Counted from the first letter of the stretch, positions 25,066-33,789 are shown. The stretch: DNA of 64,000 nucleotides from Bacteroidota bacterium (GCA_023386555.1 JAEWJK010000003.1:186001-250000), one strand, 5' to 3'. The notes: a model not told the origin generated them from the letters alone. Made by a program: numbers and translations.

Positions 25066-26427
25066 ATGAAGCCATCATTACCACAGGGAACAAGAGATTT
25101 TAGTGCTGAAGTTGTTCGTAAGCGCAATTATATTTTTGAAACGATCAGGAATGTGTTTGAATTGTACGGGTTTCAACCACTGGAAACGCCTGCTATGGAG
25201 AATCTTGATACGCTAATGGGAAAGTATGGTGATGAAGGTGATAAACTGATCTTTAAAATTCTGAACAATGGTTTAGACAGAGTTGAAAAACATGAACAGG
25301 CGAAAACAGATTTTGATAAAGTGCTTGAAGGGAAAAATGTAAAAGGCCTTACTGAAAGAGCTTTGCGTTATGATTTGACTATTCCTTTTGCAAGATTTGT
25401 GGCAATGAATCATGGACAACTTGCAATGCCTTTCAAAAGATACCAGATGCAGCCAGTGTGGAGAGCAGACAGGCCACAGAGAGGAAGATACCGGGAGTTT
25501 TATCAATGTGATGCTGATGTGGTAGGCAGTAATTCTTTGTTGAATGAAGTAGAACTGGCAAATATCTATGCAACTGTTTTTGAAAAATTAGGGATTGAAG
25601 CTGAGATCAAAATAAACAGCCGAAAAATATTAACTGCTCTTGCTGAAGTTTGTGGTGGTGCAGAACAGATGATGAACATTACAATTGCAATTGATAAGCT
25701 GGATAAGATAGGTCTTGAGAAAGTGAAAGAAGAATTAACTCAAAAAGGATTGAATGAACAACAGATCGGTATCATTGAACAGTATCTTTCTACTGATGGC
25801 AGCAATGAAGCAAAACTTGATAAACTAAGGACTTTACTCGGCAGTAACGAAAACAGTCTGAAGGGAACTGAAGAATTACAATATATCCTCAACTATAAAC
25901 TCCAAACTCCAAACTCAAAACTGGTTGTTGATTTCACTCTGGCAAGAGGTCTCAACTACTATACAGGCATCATCTTCGAAGTAAAAGCGAACAATGTTCA
26001 GATGGGAAGTATTGGTGGTGGAGGAAGGTATGATGATCTTACAGGTTTATTCGGTGTTCCAAATATTCCGGGTGTGGGTATCAGCTTTGGTGTTGACAGG
26101 ATCTATGATGTAATGGAAGAACTGAAACTTTTTCCTGATACTGTACAAACAGGTACCAAGGTTTTATTCTTCAACCTGGGAATTGAAGAAAGCAAAAAAG
26201 CATATGAACTGATGCAGCATTTAAGAAATAACGGCATAGCAGCAGAACTATTTCATGAGCAGTCTAAATTTGATAAGCAGTTCAAATATGCAGAAAAGAA
26301 GTCTATTCCTTTTGCTGTAATGATCGGCAGTAAAGAATTATTAGAACAGACTTGCAATATCAAAAACCTGCAAACAGGTGAACAGCAAACGATTTCTCAC
26401 TCAGCATTAGAGAAGTTTAATTTCTAA
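25066..26427 (+). CDS. hisS: Histidyl-tRNA synthetase
   Basis: The protein has 453 aa, a class II synthetase. Motif 1 region is QGTRDFSAEVVRKRNYIF and LYGFQPLETPAMEN; motif 2 is PVWRADRPQRGRYREFYQCD; the histidine-binding motif is LARGLNYYTGIIFEV with GGGGRYDDLTGLFG; the anticodon-binding domain is C-terminal (about 360-453). It charges tRNA-His. One oddity is the segment KLQTPNSKLV (around residues 278-287), encoded by four consecutive 7-nt units at 25898-25925, which sits where homologs have a variable loop before the catalytic motif. Confidence 0.95.
   Translation: MKPSLPQGTRDFSAEVVRKRNYIFETIRNVFELYGFQPLETPAMENLDTLMGKYGDEGDKLIFKILNNGLDRVEKHEQAKTDFDKVLEGKNVKGLTERALRYDLTIPFARFVAMNHGQLAMPFKRYQMQPVWRADRPQRGRYREFYQCDADVVGSNSLLNEVELANIYATVFEKLGIEAEIKINSRKILTALAEVCGGAEQMMNITIAIDKLDKIGLEKVKEELTQKGLNEQQIGIIEQYLSTDGSNEAKLDKLRTLLGSNENSLKGTEELQYILNYKLQTPNSKLVVDFTLARGLNYYTGIIFEVKANNVQMGSIGGGGRYDDLTGLFGVPNIPGVGISFGVDRIYDVMEELKLFPDTVQTGTKVLFFNLGIEESKKAYELMQHLRNNGIAAELFHEQSKFDKQFKYAEKKSIPFAVMIGSKELLEQTCNIKNLQTGEQQTISHSALEKFNF
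25898..25925 (+). repeat. Heptamer tract inside hisS
   Basis: Units AACTCCA, AACTCCA, AACTCAA, AACTGGT in register, translated as QTPNSKL within the protein. It is the same kind of tract as those found between genes. Confidence 0.7.
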
Positions 26428-26473
26428 GCAGCAGCTTGGCATAAAATTCGAATAGGCTCTACAAATTTTCCGG

Positions 26474-26875
26474 ATGAGATTTTATTCGATATTGTTTATG
26501 CTGTTGGTTATTGTGGCATGTAATCGTAAAACTGTTCCACCAAAACCAACTTCTTCTACTACAACTACAGAAGCACCAAAACCTGCGGAAGAAAAAGCTT
26601 CTGTAGTGGTTAGTGGTGATGGCAAAGTGGTGAACTCAACCGTAAAATCAAGTACGGGAAAAGTATATCCTGTAACGCAGGCAAGATCTTTTACACCGAA
26701 TCAAAAGAAAAACCTGATGTATCGTTTTAAAACTGTTCCCCCAAGAGTTTTGCATGTACCGGAAAGTCTTTCTAAGAAAAATACACAGGGTACTTATTAT
26801 GTTTTAAAGAAAAAATTCTGGTATTGGAAGAAAGCTGATGGATACTTCTATCTGGATGAAAATTATTACAAGTAG
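26474..26875 (+). CDS. Small lipoprotein with YWKK-DGYFYL C-terminal motif
   Basis: The protein has 133 aa. The signal peptide ends at a lipobox Cys (LLVIVAC). A Pro/Thr-rich linker follows (PPKPTSSTTTTEAPKPAEEK). The C-terminal part ends FWYWKKADGYFYLDENYYK. I do not recognise a named family. The end motif is shared with the next gene, suggesting the two are related small surface or periplasmic lipoproteins. It is 46 bp after hisS. Confidence 0.7.
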   Translation: MRFYSILFMLLVIVACNRKTVPPKPTSSTTTTEAPKPAEEKASVVVSGDGKVVNSTVKSSTGKVYPVTQARSFTPNQKKNLMYRFKTVPPRVLHVPESLSKKNTQGTYYVLKKKFWYWKKADGYFYLDENYYK

Positions 26876-26956
26876 TATTAACAATCTACTTTCATAAAAG
26901 CATTGAACCGGCATTAAGCTGGCATATAATTTACAAGTCCAACAGCAAAACATTCT

Positions 26957-27499
26957 ATGAAAAGCTTTTTACTTGCTGTATCTGCCGCATTAATTCTTAC
27001 CGCATGTAGCAGAACAAATTATCCAGGTTCTGAACCCTATCCAGTTCCTCCCGGCCAACCTGTTCCGGGTGACACCAGATATCCTGATCAATCAAGAATA
27101 CCTGATGAACCTTATCCAAATCCATATCCTACTAGTGATAGCCGTACAGGTTACCCAAGAAAAGGACAGACTGACGGTGTGGTTACCATCATCAGAACAG
27201 GAAATGTAAATGCTAAAGGTCTTCCTCCAGGTCAGGCAAAAAAACAATATGGTGGTAAATCAGCAAGAGTATATGCACCTGGGCAGCAAAAGAAAAACGG
27301 AGGTAATGGAATAGCCACGGTTATTTCTGTACCTGATCGTTATGCTGCAAGAGCAAATTCAGGACAACTCTATTACAACTATAGAGGAAATACCTACTGG
27401 AAACAAAACGATGGATACTATCATTTAAGTTCCATTAATGACCGACAGGTTAAAAATAACAATAGCAAAAACAAAGGAAAAGGAAAGAGTAAGAATTGA
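26957..27499 (+). CDS. Pro/Gly/Tyr-rich lipoprotein
   Basis: The protein has 180 aa. The signal peptide ends LILTAC. The mature part is rich in Pro, Tyr and Gly (PYPVPPGQPVPGD and PYPNPYPTSD), then has a compact region with NVNAKGLPPGQAKKQYGGKS, and a YWKQNDGYYHLSS motif like that of the preceding lipoprotein. The C-terminus is a Lys/Asn-rich tail (KNNNSKNKGKGKSKN). Function unknown. A strong bidirectional terminator follows. Confidence 0.7.
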   Translation: MKSFLLAVSAALILTACSRTNYPGSEPYPVPPGQPVPGDTRYPDQSRIPDEPYPNPYPTSDSRTGYPRKGQTDGVVTIIRTGNVNAKGLPPGQAKKQYGGKSARVYAPGQQKKNGGNGIATVISVPDRYAARANSGQLYYNYRGNTYWKQNDGYYHLSSINDRQVKNNNSKNKGKGKSKN

Positions 27500-27527
27500 T
27501 ATTTGTGATTAAGAGATAATAATAAAC

Positions 27528-27556
27528 AAAAGGTCTGAAATGAGTTCAGACCTTTT
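27528..27556. terminator. Bidirectional terminator between the lipoprotein and thiolase genes
   Basis: A perfect 12-bp stem (27528-27539 with 27545-27556, loop ATGAG) has a T run on both strands, serving two convergent genes. Confidence 0.9.
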
Positions 27557-27569
27557 TGCATAATAGCAG

Positions 27570-28763
27570 TTATAAGTTTTCATAAATTACTGCAGCACCT
27601 TGTCCAACACCCACACACATTGTTGCCAATCCATACTTCGCTTTTCTTCTTTTCATTTCATACAAAATTGTAGTTGATATTCTTGCTCCGCTGCAACCTA
27701 AAGGATGACCTAGAGCAATCGCTCCGCCATTTACATTCACCTTATTTATATCGAGATTCAAATCTTTTATACAGGCAATAGATTGTGCAGCAAAAGCTTC
27801 ATTTAATTCTACCAAGTCAAGGTCACTTGCTTTCAATCCTGCTCTTTGCAAAGCTTTTTGCGTTGCAGGCACTGGACCAATTCCCATTATAGCTGTATCA
27901 ACACCGGCAACACCCATACTCACTATTCTTGCCATGGGCGTTAAGTTAAACTGCTTAACAGCTTCTTCACTGGCTAATAACAATGCAGCAGATCCATCAT
28001 TGATACCTGAAGAATTTCCGGCAGTAACAGTTCCCTCTTTTGCAAATGCAGGTTTTAAGGAAGCCAATTTTTCCAATGTTGTTTGTCGTGGATGTTCGTC
28101 AGTATCCACAGTAAAACTTTGCTTTCTATCGCTAACTTCAACAGCAAGTATTTCATCTTTCCATTTTCCTGCCTGTTGTGCAGCAAAATATTTGTCTTGT
28201 GAAGCCAATGCAAATTTGTCTTGTTCTTCTCTGGAAATATTCCATTGTTTCGCAACATTCTCAGCCGTTTCTCCCATACTATATGGATGATACAATGCTG
28301 CCAATGTTTTATTTACAAATCGCCATCCGATTGTTGTATCATACACCTCTGTATTCCTGCTCCATGCTTCACCTGTTTTTGCCATTACAAACGGAGCTCT
28401 CGTCATACTTTCCACTCCACCGGCAATATAAAACATACCATCACCACACATAATTGCTCTCGATGCATCCATTATTGCAGTCAATCCACTTGCACATAAT
28501 CTGTTAACTGTACTTCCTGCAACGGTAACCGGTAATCCTGCCAGCAAAGCACTCATCCTGGCTACATTTCTATTGTCTTCTCCAGCCTGGTTCGCACATC
28601 CAGCGATCACTTCTTCAATCGCATTAACATCAACATTTTTATTACGATCCACCAAGCCTCTGATCACTAAAGCAAGCAGATCATCAGGTCTGACCAAGGC
28701 CAGCTTCCCGCCATATTTTCCGATTGGTGTTCTGATTGCATCGATAATGTATGTTGTTTTCAT
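27570..28763 (-). CDS. Acetyl-CoA C-acyltransferase (thiolase)
   Basis: From the ATG at 28763 (MKTTYIIDAIRTPIGKYGG) the protein has 397 aa, the usual thiolase length. The frame stays open 44 codons further upstream, but that extension runs into the dispersed repeat and is probably not coding. The nucleophile Cys is in NRLCASGLTAIMDA; GGVESMTRAPFVM, NGGAIALGHPLGCSGARI and MCVGVGQGAAVIYE supply the other catalytic His and Cys. It could act in fatty-acid beta-oxidation or as a 3-oxoadipyl-CoA thiolase; no neighbouring pathway gene settles this. Confidence 0.92.
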   Translation of the reverse strand: MKTTYIIDAIRTPIGKYGGKLALVRPDDLLALVIRGLVDRNKNVDVNAIEEVIAGCANQAGEDNRNVARMSALLAGLPVTVAGSTVNRLCASGLTAIMDASRAIMCGDGMFYIAGGVESMTRAPFVMAKTGEAWSRNTEVYDTTIGWRFVNKTLAALYHPYSMGETAENVAKQWNISREEQDKFALASQDKYFAAQQAGKWKDEILAVEVSDRKQSFTVDTDEHPRQTTLEKLASLKPAFAKEGTVTAGNSSGINDGSAALLLASEEAVKQFNLTPMARIVSMGVAGVDTAIMGIGPVPATQKALQRAGLKASDLDLVELNEAFAAQSIACIKDLNLDINKVNVNGGAIALGHPLGCSGARISTTILYEMKRRKAKYGLATMCVGVGQGAAVIYENL

Positions 28764-28793
28764 GATTGTCAAAGCTTTAGAATTACTATTTAA

Positions 28794-28880
28794 CTTCCGT
28801 TGTGTCAAATTGAACAAAGTGAGATTCGCCAACACCAACATAAAATTAATTATCACGTTGGCAACCACTTGTACGTTCGG
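28794..28880 (-). repeat. Dispersed intergenic repeat, long form, diverged
   Basis: Plus-strand CTTCCGTTGTGTCAAATTGA at one end and CCACTTGTACGTTCGG at the other, with GTGAGATTCGCC inside, align with the complement of 4452-4530. It lies just upstream of the thiolase. Confidence 0.65.
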
Positions 28881-28980
28881 ATCAGTATTCAGCAAAGTCG
28901 CCGCAAGTTATATATTCAGAAAGAAACTCTCTGGTAAAAAAAGCGTACCTTGTTAATCCCACAACTAAAAACTTACGCAA

Positions 28981-29601
28981 ATGAAAAAGATCTTTTACAG
29001 CCTTATGGCTATCTCACTTTTAACAACAGCGTGTAACAGTGATACCAAACCATCAGATGTTGCTTCAGCAACTGTTCAACCGGAAAAAACACTTACTCCT
29101 GAAGAAGAACAAAAAGCCTGGATGGATTATGCAACACCAGGTAAAATGCATGAGTGGCTGGCTAAAGGAAATGGAACCTGGGAATCTGAAGTGATGTCGT
29201 GGATGCATCCTGATTCACCAGCAGTAAAAAGCAAAGCTATTTCTGTAAATAAGATGATATTAGGTGGCCGTTATTCAGAAGGAACATTTACAGGAGATAT
29301 GATGGGTATGCCTTTCGAAGGAAGATCGATTATTGGATACGATAATGCGAAAAAAGTTTTCCAAAGTTCCTGGGTTGATAATATGGGAACCGGTTTTATG
29401 AACCTGGAAGGAGTTTACGATGCAAATGCAAAAACACTTACGTCAAAAGGTAAAATGATAGATCCAGGTACCGGAAAGGAAATAGAAATGAGAGAGGTGG
29501 TTACCTTTATTGATGATAACACACAGAAAATGGAAATGTTTTGCACCAAGAAAGGAAAAGAAGAAAAAATGATGGAGATCTATTCAAAGCGTAAAAAATA
29601 A
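28981..29601 (+). CDS. DUF1579 lipoprotein
   Basis: The protein has 206 aa. The lipobox is LLTTAC. The body matches DUF1579: WLAKGNGTWESEVMSWMHP, ILGGRYSEGTFTGDMMGMPF, GRSIIGYDNAKKVFQSSWVD and NMGTGFMNLEGVYD. It is a lipocalin-like beta-barrel fold of unknown function, presumably in the periplasm or outer membrane. It is a single gene divergent from the thiolase. Confidence 0.85.
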   Translation: MKKIFYSLMAISLLTTACNSDTKPSDVASATVQPEKTLTPEEEQKAWMDYATPGKMHEWLAKGNGTWESEVMSWMHPDSPAVKSKAISVNKMILGGRYSEGTFTGDMMGMPFEGRSIIGYDNAKKVFQSSWVDNMGTGFMNLEGVYDANAKTLTSKGKMIDPGTGKEIEMREVVTFIDDNTQKMEMFCTKKGKEEKMMEIYSKRKK

Positions 29602-29698
29602 TTCGATATATCTCAAGGCTAAGGCGGAGCAATTGCTTCGCCTTTCTTATTTCAGGTATTATTAATATGTACTAACATTTCTTTCGCATCGTCAATTG

Positions 29699-29706
29699 TA
29701 CATTTG
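29699..29706 (+). promoter_or_regulatory. -7 box immediately upstream of rlmN
   Basis: TACATTTG fits TAnnTTTG and lies 7 bp before the chosen ATG at 29714, predicting a leaderless or very short leader. Confidence 0.45.
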
Positions 29707-29713
29707 CAAGCTT

Positions 29714-30760
29714 ATGGTTACGCAACAGCAAAAGAATATCAGGCATTTATCACTTCAGGAACTTGAAACCTACTTCCTTGAAATAGGTGAAAAAAAGTTC
29801 AGGGCCAAACAAGTATATGAATGGCTCTGGAAGAAACATGCACATTCTTTTGAAGCCATGAGCAATCTAAGCAAAGAAATGAGAGCCAAACTGGCTGAAC
29901 ATTTTACTTTACCGGCCTTGGTTGTTGACACTACCCAGCATAGTGCTGATGGCACGGTAAAAAGCCGCTTTAAAACGGTTGAAGGAAACCTGATTGAAGG
30001 TGTACTAATCCCCACTGACGATAGAAAAACAGCTTGTGTTTCATCCCAGATCGGCTGCAGTCTCACTTGTAAATTTTGTGCTACAGGTTACATGGAAAGG
30101 AAGAGAAATCTTACTTACGACGAGATATATGATGAAGTGGTACTTATCAATCAGCAAAGCGAAAAAGTTTACAATAAAAAACTCAGCAATATTGTATTCA
30201 TGGGTATGGGTGAACCCTTACTAAACTATAATAATGTGCTGAAAGCAATTGAAAAAATATCCTCAGAAGATGGACTTGGAATGAGCCCGAAAAGAATTAC
30301 TGTTTCTACCGCTGGTGTTGCAAAGATGATCCACAAACTTGGTGATGATAAAGTAAAGTTCAAATTAGCAGTATCACTTCATGCTGCAAACGATAAGAAG
30401 CGTAACGAGATCATGCCGATCAATGAAACCAATAACATTAAAGTTTTGGTGGATGCTTTGAATTATTTCTATAAACAAACAGGCAATGAAATAACTTTTG
30501 AATATATTCTCTTCCAGAATTTCAACGATTCTATTGAAGATGCAGATGAACTGATCAAACTGTATAGGAAAGTCCCGGCTGATCTTATCAACATCATAGA
30601 ATACAATCCAATTGATGCTGCAAGGTTCCTGAAACCAGATGAAGACACTACAATGCAATTCATGCAACACCTCGAAAAGAACAAAGTGAACGTAAGACTT
30701 CGTCGCAGTCGTGGTAAAGATATTGATGCCGCTTGTGGCCAACTCGCTAATAAGAATTAA
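29714..30760 (+). CDS. rlmN: 23S rRNA (adenine(2503)-C(2))-methyltransferase, radical SAM
   Basis: The protein has 348 aa from ATG 29714. An upstream TTG at 29696 would add six residues but would place the start before the -7 box. The radical-SAM cluster motif is CSLTCKFC (CxxxCxxC) in QIGCSLTCKFCATGYMER. The second reaction Cys is in the C-terminal DIDAACGQL. It methylates C2 of A2503 in 23S rRNA and A37 in some tRNAs through a methyl-Cys intermediate. The N-terminal accessory domain (EIGEKKFRAKQVYEWLWKK) is intact. Confidence 0.96.
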   Translation: MVTQQQKNIRHLSLQELETYFLEIGEKKFRAKQVYEWLWKKHAHSFEAMSNLSKEMRAKLAEHFTLPALVVDTTQHSADGTVKSRFKTVEGNLIEGVLIPTDDRKTACVSSQIGCSLTCKFCATGYMERKRNLTYDEIYDEVVLINQQSEKVYNKKLSNIVFMGMGEPLLNYNNVLKAIEKISSEDGLGMSPKRITVSTAGVAKMIHKLGDDKVKFKLAVSLHAANDKKRNEIMPINETNNIKVLVDALNYFYKQTGNEITFEYILFQNFNDSIEDADELIKLYRKVPADLINIIEYNPIDAARFLKPDEDTTMQFMQHLEKNKVNVRLRRSRGKDIDAACGQLANKN

Positions 30761-30846
30761 CTCCATTAACAAATTAATAAGCAGCTTTCTTAAACCAACT
30801 GGTGAGTGGGTGGTCTATTATTCCTGTAACACAAAAAACAAATTAC

Positions 30847-31512
30847 ATGAAAAGAATATTCACCCTCTCAATTGCCGCATTATTATTTGCAGGTTCAGCA
30901 ATTGCACAAGACACAAAAGCAACAAAAGACAAAGCCACTAAAGAGTGGAAGAAAGATGGGAAAAAAGGAAAACACGGCAAGCATAAAGGTGCCGATTTTG
31001 GTAAAGATCTTAATCTTACTGATGCACAGAAAAACCAGATGAAATCTTTGAACGAAGAATACAGAGCCAAATTCAAAGCATTGAAAGATGCTAGTACTTC
31101 TAAAGAAGATATGAAAGCCAAAGCACAGGCTTTAAGACAAGAACAGCATACAAAAATGCAAAGCATATTAACTGTTGAGCAAAAAGCTAAGATGGCTGAA
31201 TGGAAAGAAAAAAGAAAGTCAGAAGCTAAAGTTAAAGGTGAAAACCGCTTTGCTGAAAAACAAAAAGAATTAGGCATTACAAACGAACAGTCAGCGAAAC
31301 TAAAAGCACAGAATGAGGCTTTCAGAAATAAAGCAAAAGCTATTCGTGAAAATGAAAGCCTGAGCAAAGAGCGGAAGAAAGAACAGTTCAAAGCACTTCA
31401 GGCAGAACGTAAGGAAAGTTTGAACGCTATTCTTACTGCAGAGCAAATTCAGAAAATGCAAGCCGAAAGAAAAGAAGGTAAAGGAAAAAGAGATAAAAAA
31501 GCTAAGAAATAA
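30847..31512 (+). CDS. Periplasmic Spy/CpxP-like LTxxQ protein
   Basis: The protein has 221 aa from ATG 30847 (MKRIFTLSIAALLFAGSAIA signal peptide); a GTG at 30802 would add 15 residues of poor signal quality. The mature protein is Lys/Glu-rich and helical. It has two similar halves: LNLTDAQKNQMKSLNEEYR through ILTVEQKAKMAEWKE and LGITNEQSAKLKAQNEAFR through ILTAEQIQKMQAERKE. These LTxxQ hairpins are the Spy/CpxP hallmark, a periplasmic ATP-independent chaperone family that binds unfolded proteins or metals. Two sets in one chain suggest an internally duplicated or fused dimer. The tail is basic. Confidence 0.8.
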   Translation: MKRIFTLSIAALLFAGSAIAQDTKATKDKATKEWKKDGKKGKHGKHKGADFGKDLNLTDAQKNQMKSLNEEYRAKFKALKDASTSKEDMKAKAQALRQEQHTKMQSILTVEQKAKMAEWKEKRKSEAKVKGENRFAEKQKELGITNEQSAKLKAQNEAFRNKAKAIRENESLSKERKKEQFKALQAERKESLNAILTAEQIQKMQAERKEGKGKRDKKAKK

Positions 31513-31554
31513 ATTTTGTTGAAGAGTGTTTTAGTTATGCGTATTCAAGGAAAG

Positions 31555-31583
31555 AAGCATCCATTAAACCGGATGCTTTTTTA
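31555..31583 (+). terminator. Terminator after the Spy-like gene
   Basis: An 8-bp stem (31555-31562 with 31571-31578, 8-nt loop) is followed by a T tract. Confidence 0.85.
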
Positions 31584-31609
31584 TTTTGATTGCTCAGTAA
31601 AGAATATTT

Positions 31610-31642
31610 GTACAAGTGTGCGACGCAACTAAAGCTTAATAG
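31610..31642 (+). repeat. Dispersed intergenic repeat, GCGACGCAAC form
   Basis: It reads GTACAAGTGTGCGACGCAAC then TAAAGCTTAATAG, sharing the AAGCTTAATAG end with 4528-4538. Confidence 0.75.
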
Positions 31643-31668
31643 TAACAAATCTGCTGAGTCAATAACCT

Positions 31669-31676
31669 TATCTTTG
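31669..31676 (+). promoter_or_regulatory. Candidate -7 box of the rluB-rluA operon
   Basis: TATCTTTG matches TAnnTTTG and lies 35 bp before the ATG at 31712. Confidence 0.45.
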
Positions 31677-31711
31677 CTGCTCCTGTTGAAAGAACAGCAA
31701 AATCTACTACA

Positions 31712-33076
31712 ATGAGTAAAAAACCATTCGAGAAGTTCATCAATCCCAAATTAGAAGGTGCGAAAAAGAAAGAAGCCATTCGTCAGCAGAAAAGAAAGCT
31801 GAAAGAAGAAGCCAGACTAAGAGGTGAAGCATTTCGCAAAAAAGAAGCAGAGAAATACCAGGCTGTTGGTACTAAGTACGGAAATACACCCGAACAGAGA
31901 GGAAAGACTGCAAATACGAAGTACGAGGTACGAGGTACGAAAAAAGAAGTACGAAACAGAAAAGAAGAATCTTCCAATAGTCAGCAACCAGCATCGAACA
32001 TCCAGCAGCCAATTACTGAAATGCCTTTAAATAAATTCATTGCTCATGCAGGAGTTTGTGGCAGAAGAGAAGCTGCAGAGCTTGTGAAGGAAGGAAAAGT
32101 TACAGTGAATGGGGACATTGTATATGAACCAGGCTATAAAGTATTAGGTAATGAAGATGTAAAGGTGAATGGAAAGAAAATTTTCTCGCAAAAGAATCTT
32201 GTGTATGTATTGTTGAATAAACCCAAAGATTTTCTTACTACACTCAAAGATCCTGAAGGACGAAAAACAGTGATCGATCTGGTAAAAGCAGCTACTCCTG
32301 AGAGAATTTATCCTGTAGGAAGATTAGATAGAAACACTACCGGTGTTTTGTTGTTGACCAATGATGGAGAACTGGCACAAAAACTTACTCACCCAAGTTT
32401 TGAAGTAAAAAAGATTTACGAGGTTAAACTCGATAAGCCGGTACAGAAAGAACACATTGAAATGATCTTGGCAGGAATCACCTTAGAAGATGGATCAATC
32501 AAAGCTGATGCTGTTAGTTATGTTGATCCGAAAGATAAAAGCCTTATTGGAATAGAAATTCATAGTGGAAGAAACAGGATCGTTAGAAGAATATTTGAAC
32601 ACCTGGGTTATGATGTAAAAAATCTTGATCGTGTAATGTTTGCTAATCTTACAAAGAAGAATGTTGATCGTGGTAAATGGAGACATCTGAATGAAAAAGA
32701 AGTTCGTCTGTTGAAATTCATGAACCAGAGTTTTATAAGAGCAAAAAAAGAAAGGTCGGAACAGGAAGAAAGAGATGTGGAAGAAGTTTTGAAAGGTGAT
32801 AAACCTGTAAGGAAAGAAAGAAGCAGCGTTAAATCTACAAGAGCTGAAGGCACTCCAAGAAAGAGGATGTATAAAGAGAATACGACTGAACGAAAATCAC
32901 CTGCAAGAAAAAATTATGGTGCAGCAAGTGAAACTGGACAGGATAAAAGAAAAACGAATAAAACAAATACCTCACCCAGACCATCAAGCCGTAGCAATAA
33001 TGAAAGATCAGGTGATCAGAAAAGATCTTACAAAAGTTCCTCCCCGACTAAACGATCAAATGATAGGAGAAGATAA
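31712..33076 (+). CDS. rluB: Pseudouridine synthase RluB/RsuA type with basic extensions
   Basis: The protein has 454 aa. A basic N-terminal extension (about 1-105) precedes an S4 domain (MPLNKFIAHAGVCGRREAAE) and the catalytic domain with the active Asp in GRLDRNTTGVLLLTNDGEL. HSGRNRIVRRIFEHLGY is the C-terminal motif. A long Lys/Arg/Ser/Thr-rich tail (about 350-454) follows. It pseudouridylates rRNA, most likely 23S near position 2605. The linker TKYEVRGTKKEVRN is encoded by a heptamer tract (31914-31955). The stop shares one base with the start of the next gene. Confidence 0.92.
   Translation: MSKKPFEKFINPKLEGAKKKEAIRQQKRKLKEEARLRGEAFRKKEAEKYQAVGTKYGNTPEQRGKTANTKYEVRGTKKEVRNRKEESSNSQQPASNIQQPITEMPLNKFIAHAGVCGRREAAELVKEGKVTVNGDIVYEPGYKVLGNEDVKVNGKKIFSQKNLVYVLLNKPKDFLTTLKDPEGRKTVIDLVKAATPERIYPVGRLDRNTTGVLLLTNDGELAQKLTHPSFEVKKIYEVKLDKPVQKEHIEMILAGITLEDGSIKADAVSYVDPKDKSLIGIEIHSGRNRIVRRIFEHLGYDVKNLDRVMFANLTKKNVDRGKWRHLNEKEVRLLKFMNQSFIRAKKERSEQEERDVEEVLKGDKPVRKERSSVKSTRAEGTPRKRMYKENTTERKSPARKNYGAASETGQDKRKTNKTNTSPRPSSRSNNERSGDQKRSYKSSSPTKRSNDRRR
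31914..31955 (+). repeat. Heptamer tract inside the rluB linker
   Basis: Six 7-mers in exact register: ATACGAA, GTACGAG, GTACGAG, GTACGAA, AAAAGAA, GTACGAA. In frame they encode a charged, probably disordered segment. Confidence 0.8.
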
Positions 33077-33789
33077 TGCGTTACGAGATCATTTTTGAGA
33101 ATGAGTTTTTTGTTGCAGTAAATAAACCTGCAGGGTTGCTTTCTATTCCTGACAGAATGGGAACCGAAGTGTCATTGAAACAACTTTTGAAAGAAAAATA
33201 CGGTGAGATTTACACTGTACATCGTTTAGATAAAAGCACCAGTGGTATTATCGTATTTACGAAAGATGAGAAGACACATAAAGAGCTTTCTCAAAAATTT
33301 GAAGGAAGGGATGTTGAAAAATTCTACCAGGGTTTGGTTTTAGGGAAACCGGTAAACGATAAAGGAACCATAGATATTCCTATTGCAGAACATCCAGGTA
33401 AGGTTACGAAGATGATGACAAATGCTAAAGGGAAACCATCGGTAACAGATTATGAAGTTTTGGAAAGTTTTCGATCATACTCATGGATGCAGTTTCAGAT
33501 TCATACCGGAAGAACTCACCAGATAAGAGTACACATGCAGCACATTGGCAATCCGATTGCATGTGATGAATTGTATGGCAAAGCTGAACCAATTCTACTC
33601 TCCACTATCAAAGGAAAAAAATTCAAGCTATCGAATGATGTATTGGACGAACGTCCAATACTTTCGAGGATGGCTTTACATTCCTGGAAGCTAAAATTTG
33701 AGTTGAACGCTAAGCTGTTTGAGTTGGAAGCGGAAGTTCCAAAAGATATCAAAGCAACTTTACAGCAGTTGAGAAAATGGAAAGGTTGA
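33076..33789 (+). CDS. RluA family pseudouridine synthase
   Basis: The protein has 237 aa. The catalytic Asp is in HRLDKSTSGIIVFTKDEKTH; the conserved HTGRTHQIRVHMQHIGNPI and DELYG follow. There is no S4 domain, so it resembles the short RluA or TruC type acting on 23S rRNA or tRNA; the exact target cannot be told. It overlaps rluB by one base (TAATG), forming a translationally coupled pair of pseudouridine synthases. Confidence 0.92.
   Translation: MRYEIIFENEFFVAVNKPAGLLSIPDRMGTEVSLKQLLKEKYGEIYTVHRLDKSTSGIIVFTKDEKTHKELSQKFEGRDVEKFYQGLVLGKPVNDKGTIDIPIAEHPGKVTKMMTNAKGKPSVTDYEVLESFRSYSWMQFQIHTGRTHQIRVHMQHIGNPIACDELYGKAEPILLSTIKGKKFKLSNDVLDERPILSRMALHSWKLKFELNAKLFELEAEVPKDIKATLQQLRKWKG

Noticed and set aside
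28764..28895. N-terminal 44-codon extension of the thiolase
   Set aside because: It is encoded in the dispersed repeat, and thiolases begin at the MKTTYIIDAIRTP segment.
30843..31391. 182-aa antisense ORF opposite the Spy-like gene
   Set aside because: It is a by-product of the Lys/Glu-rich coding strand, giving a Phe/Ser/Leu-rich shadow.
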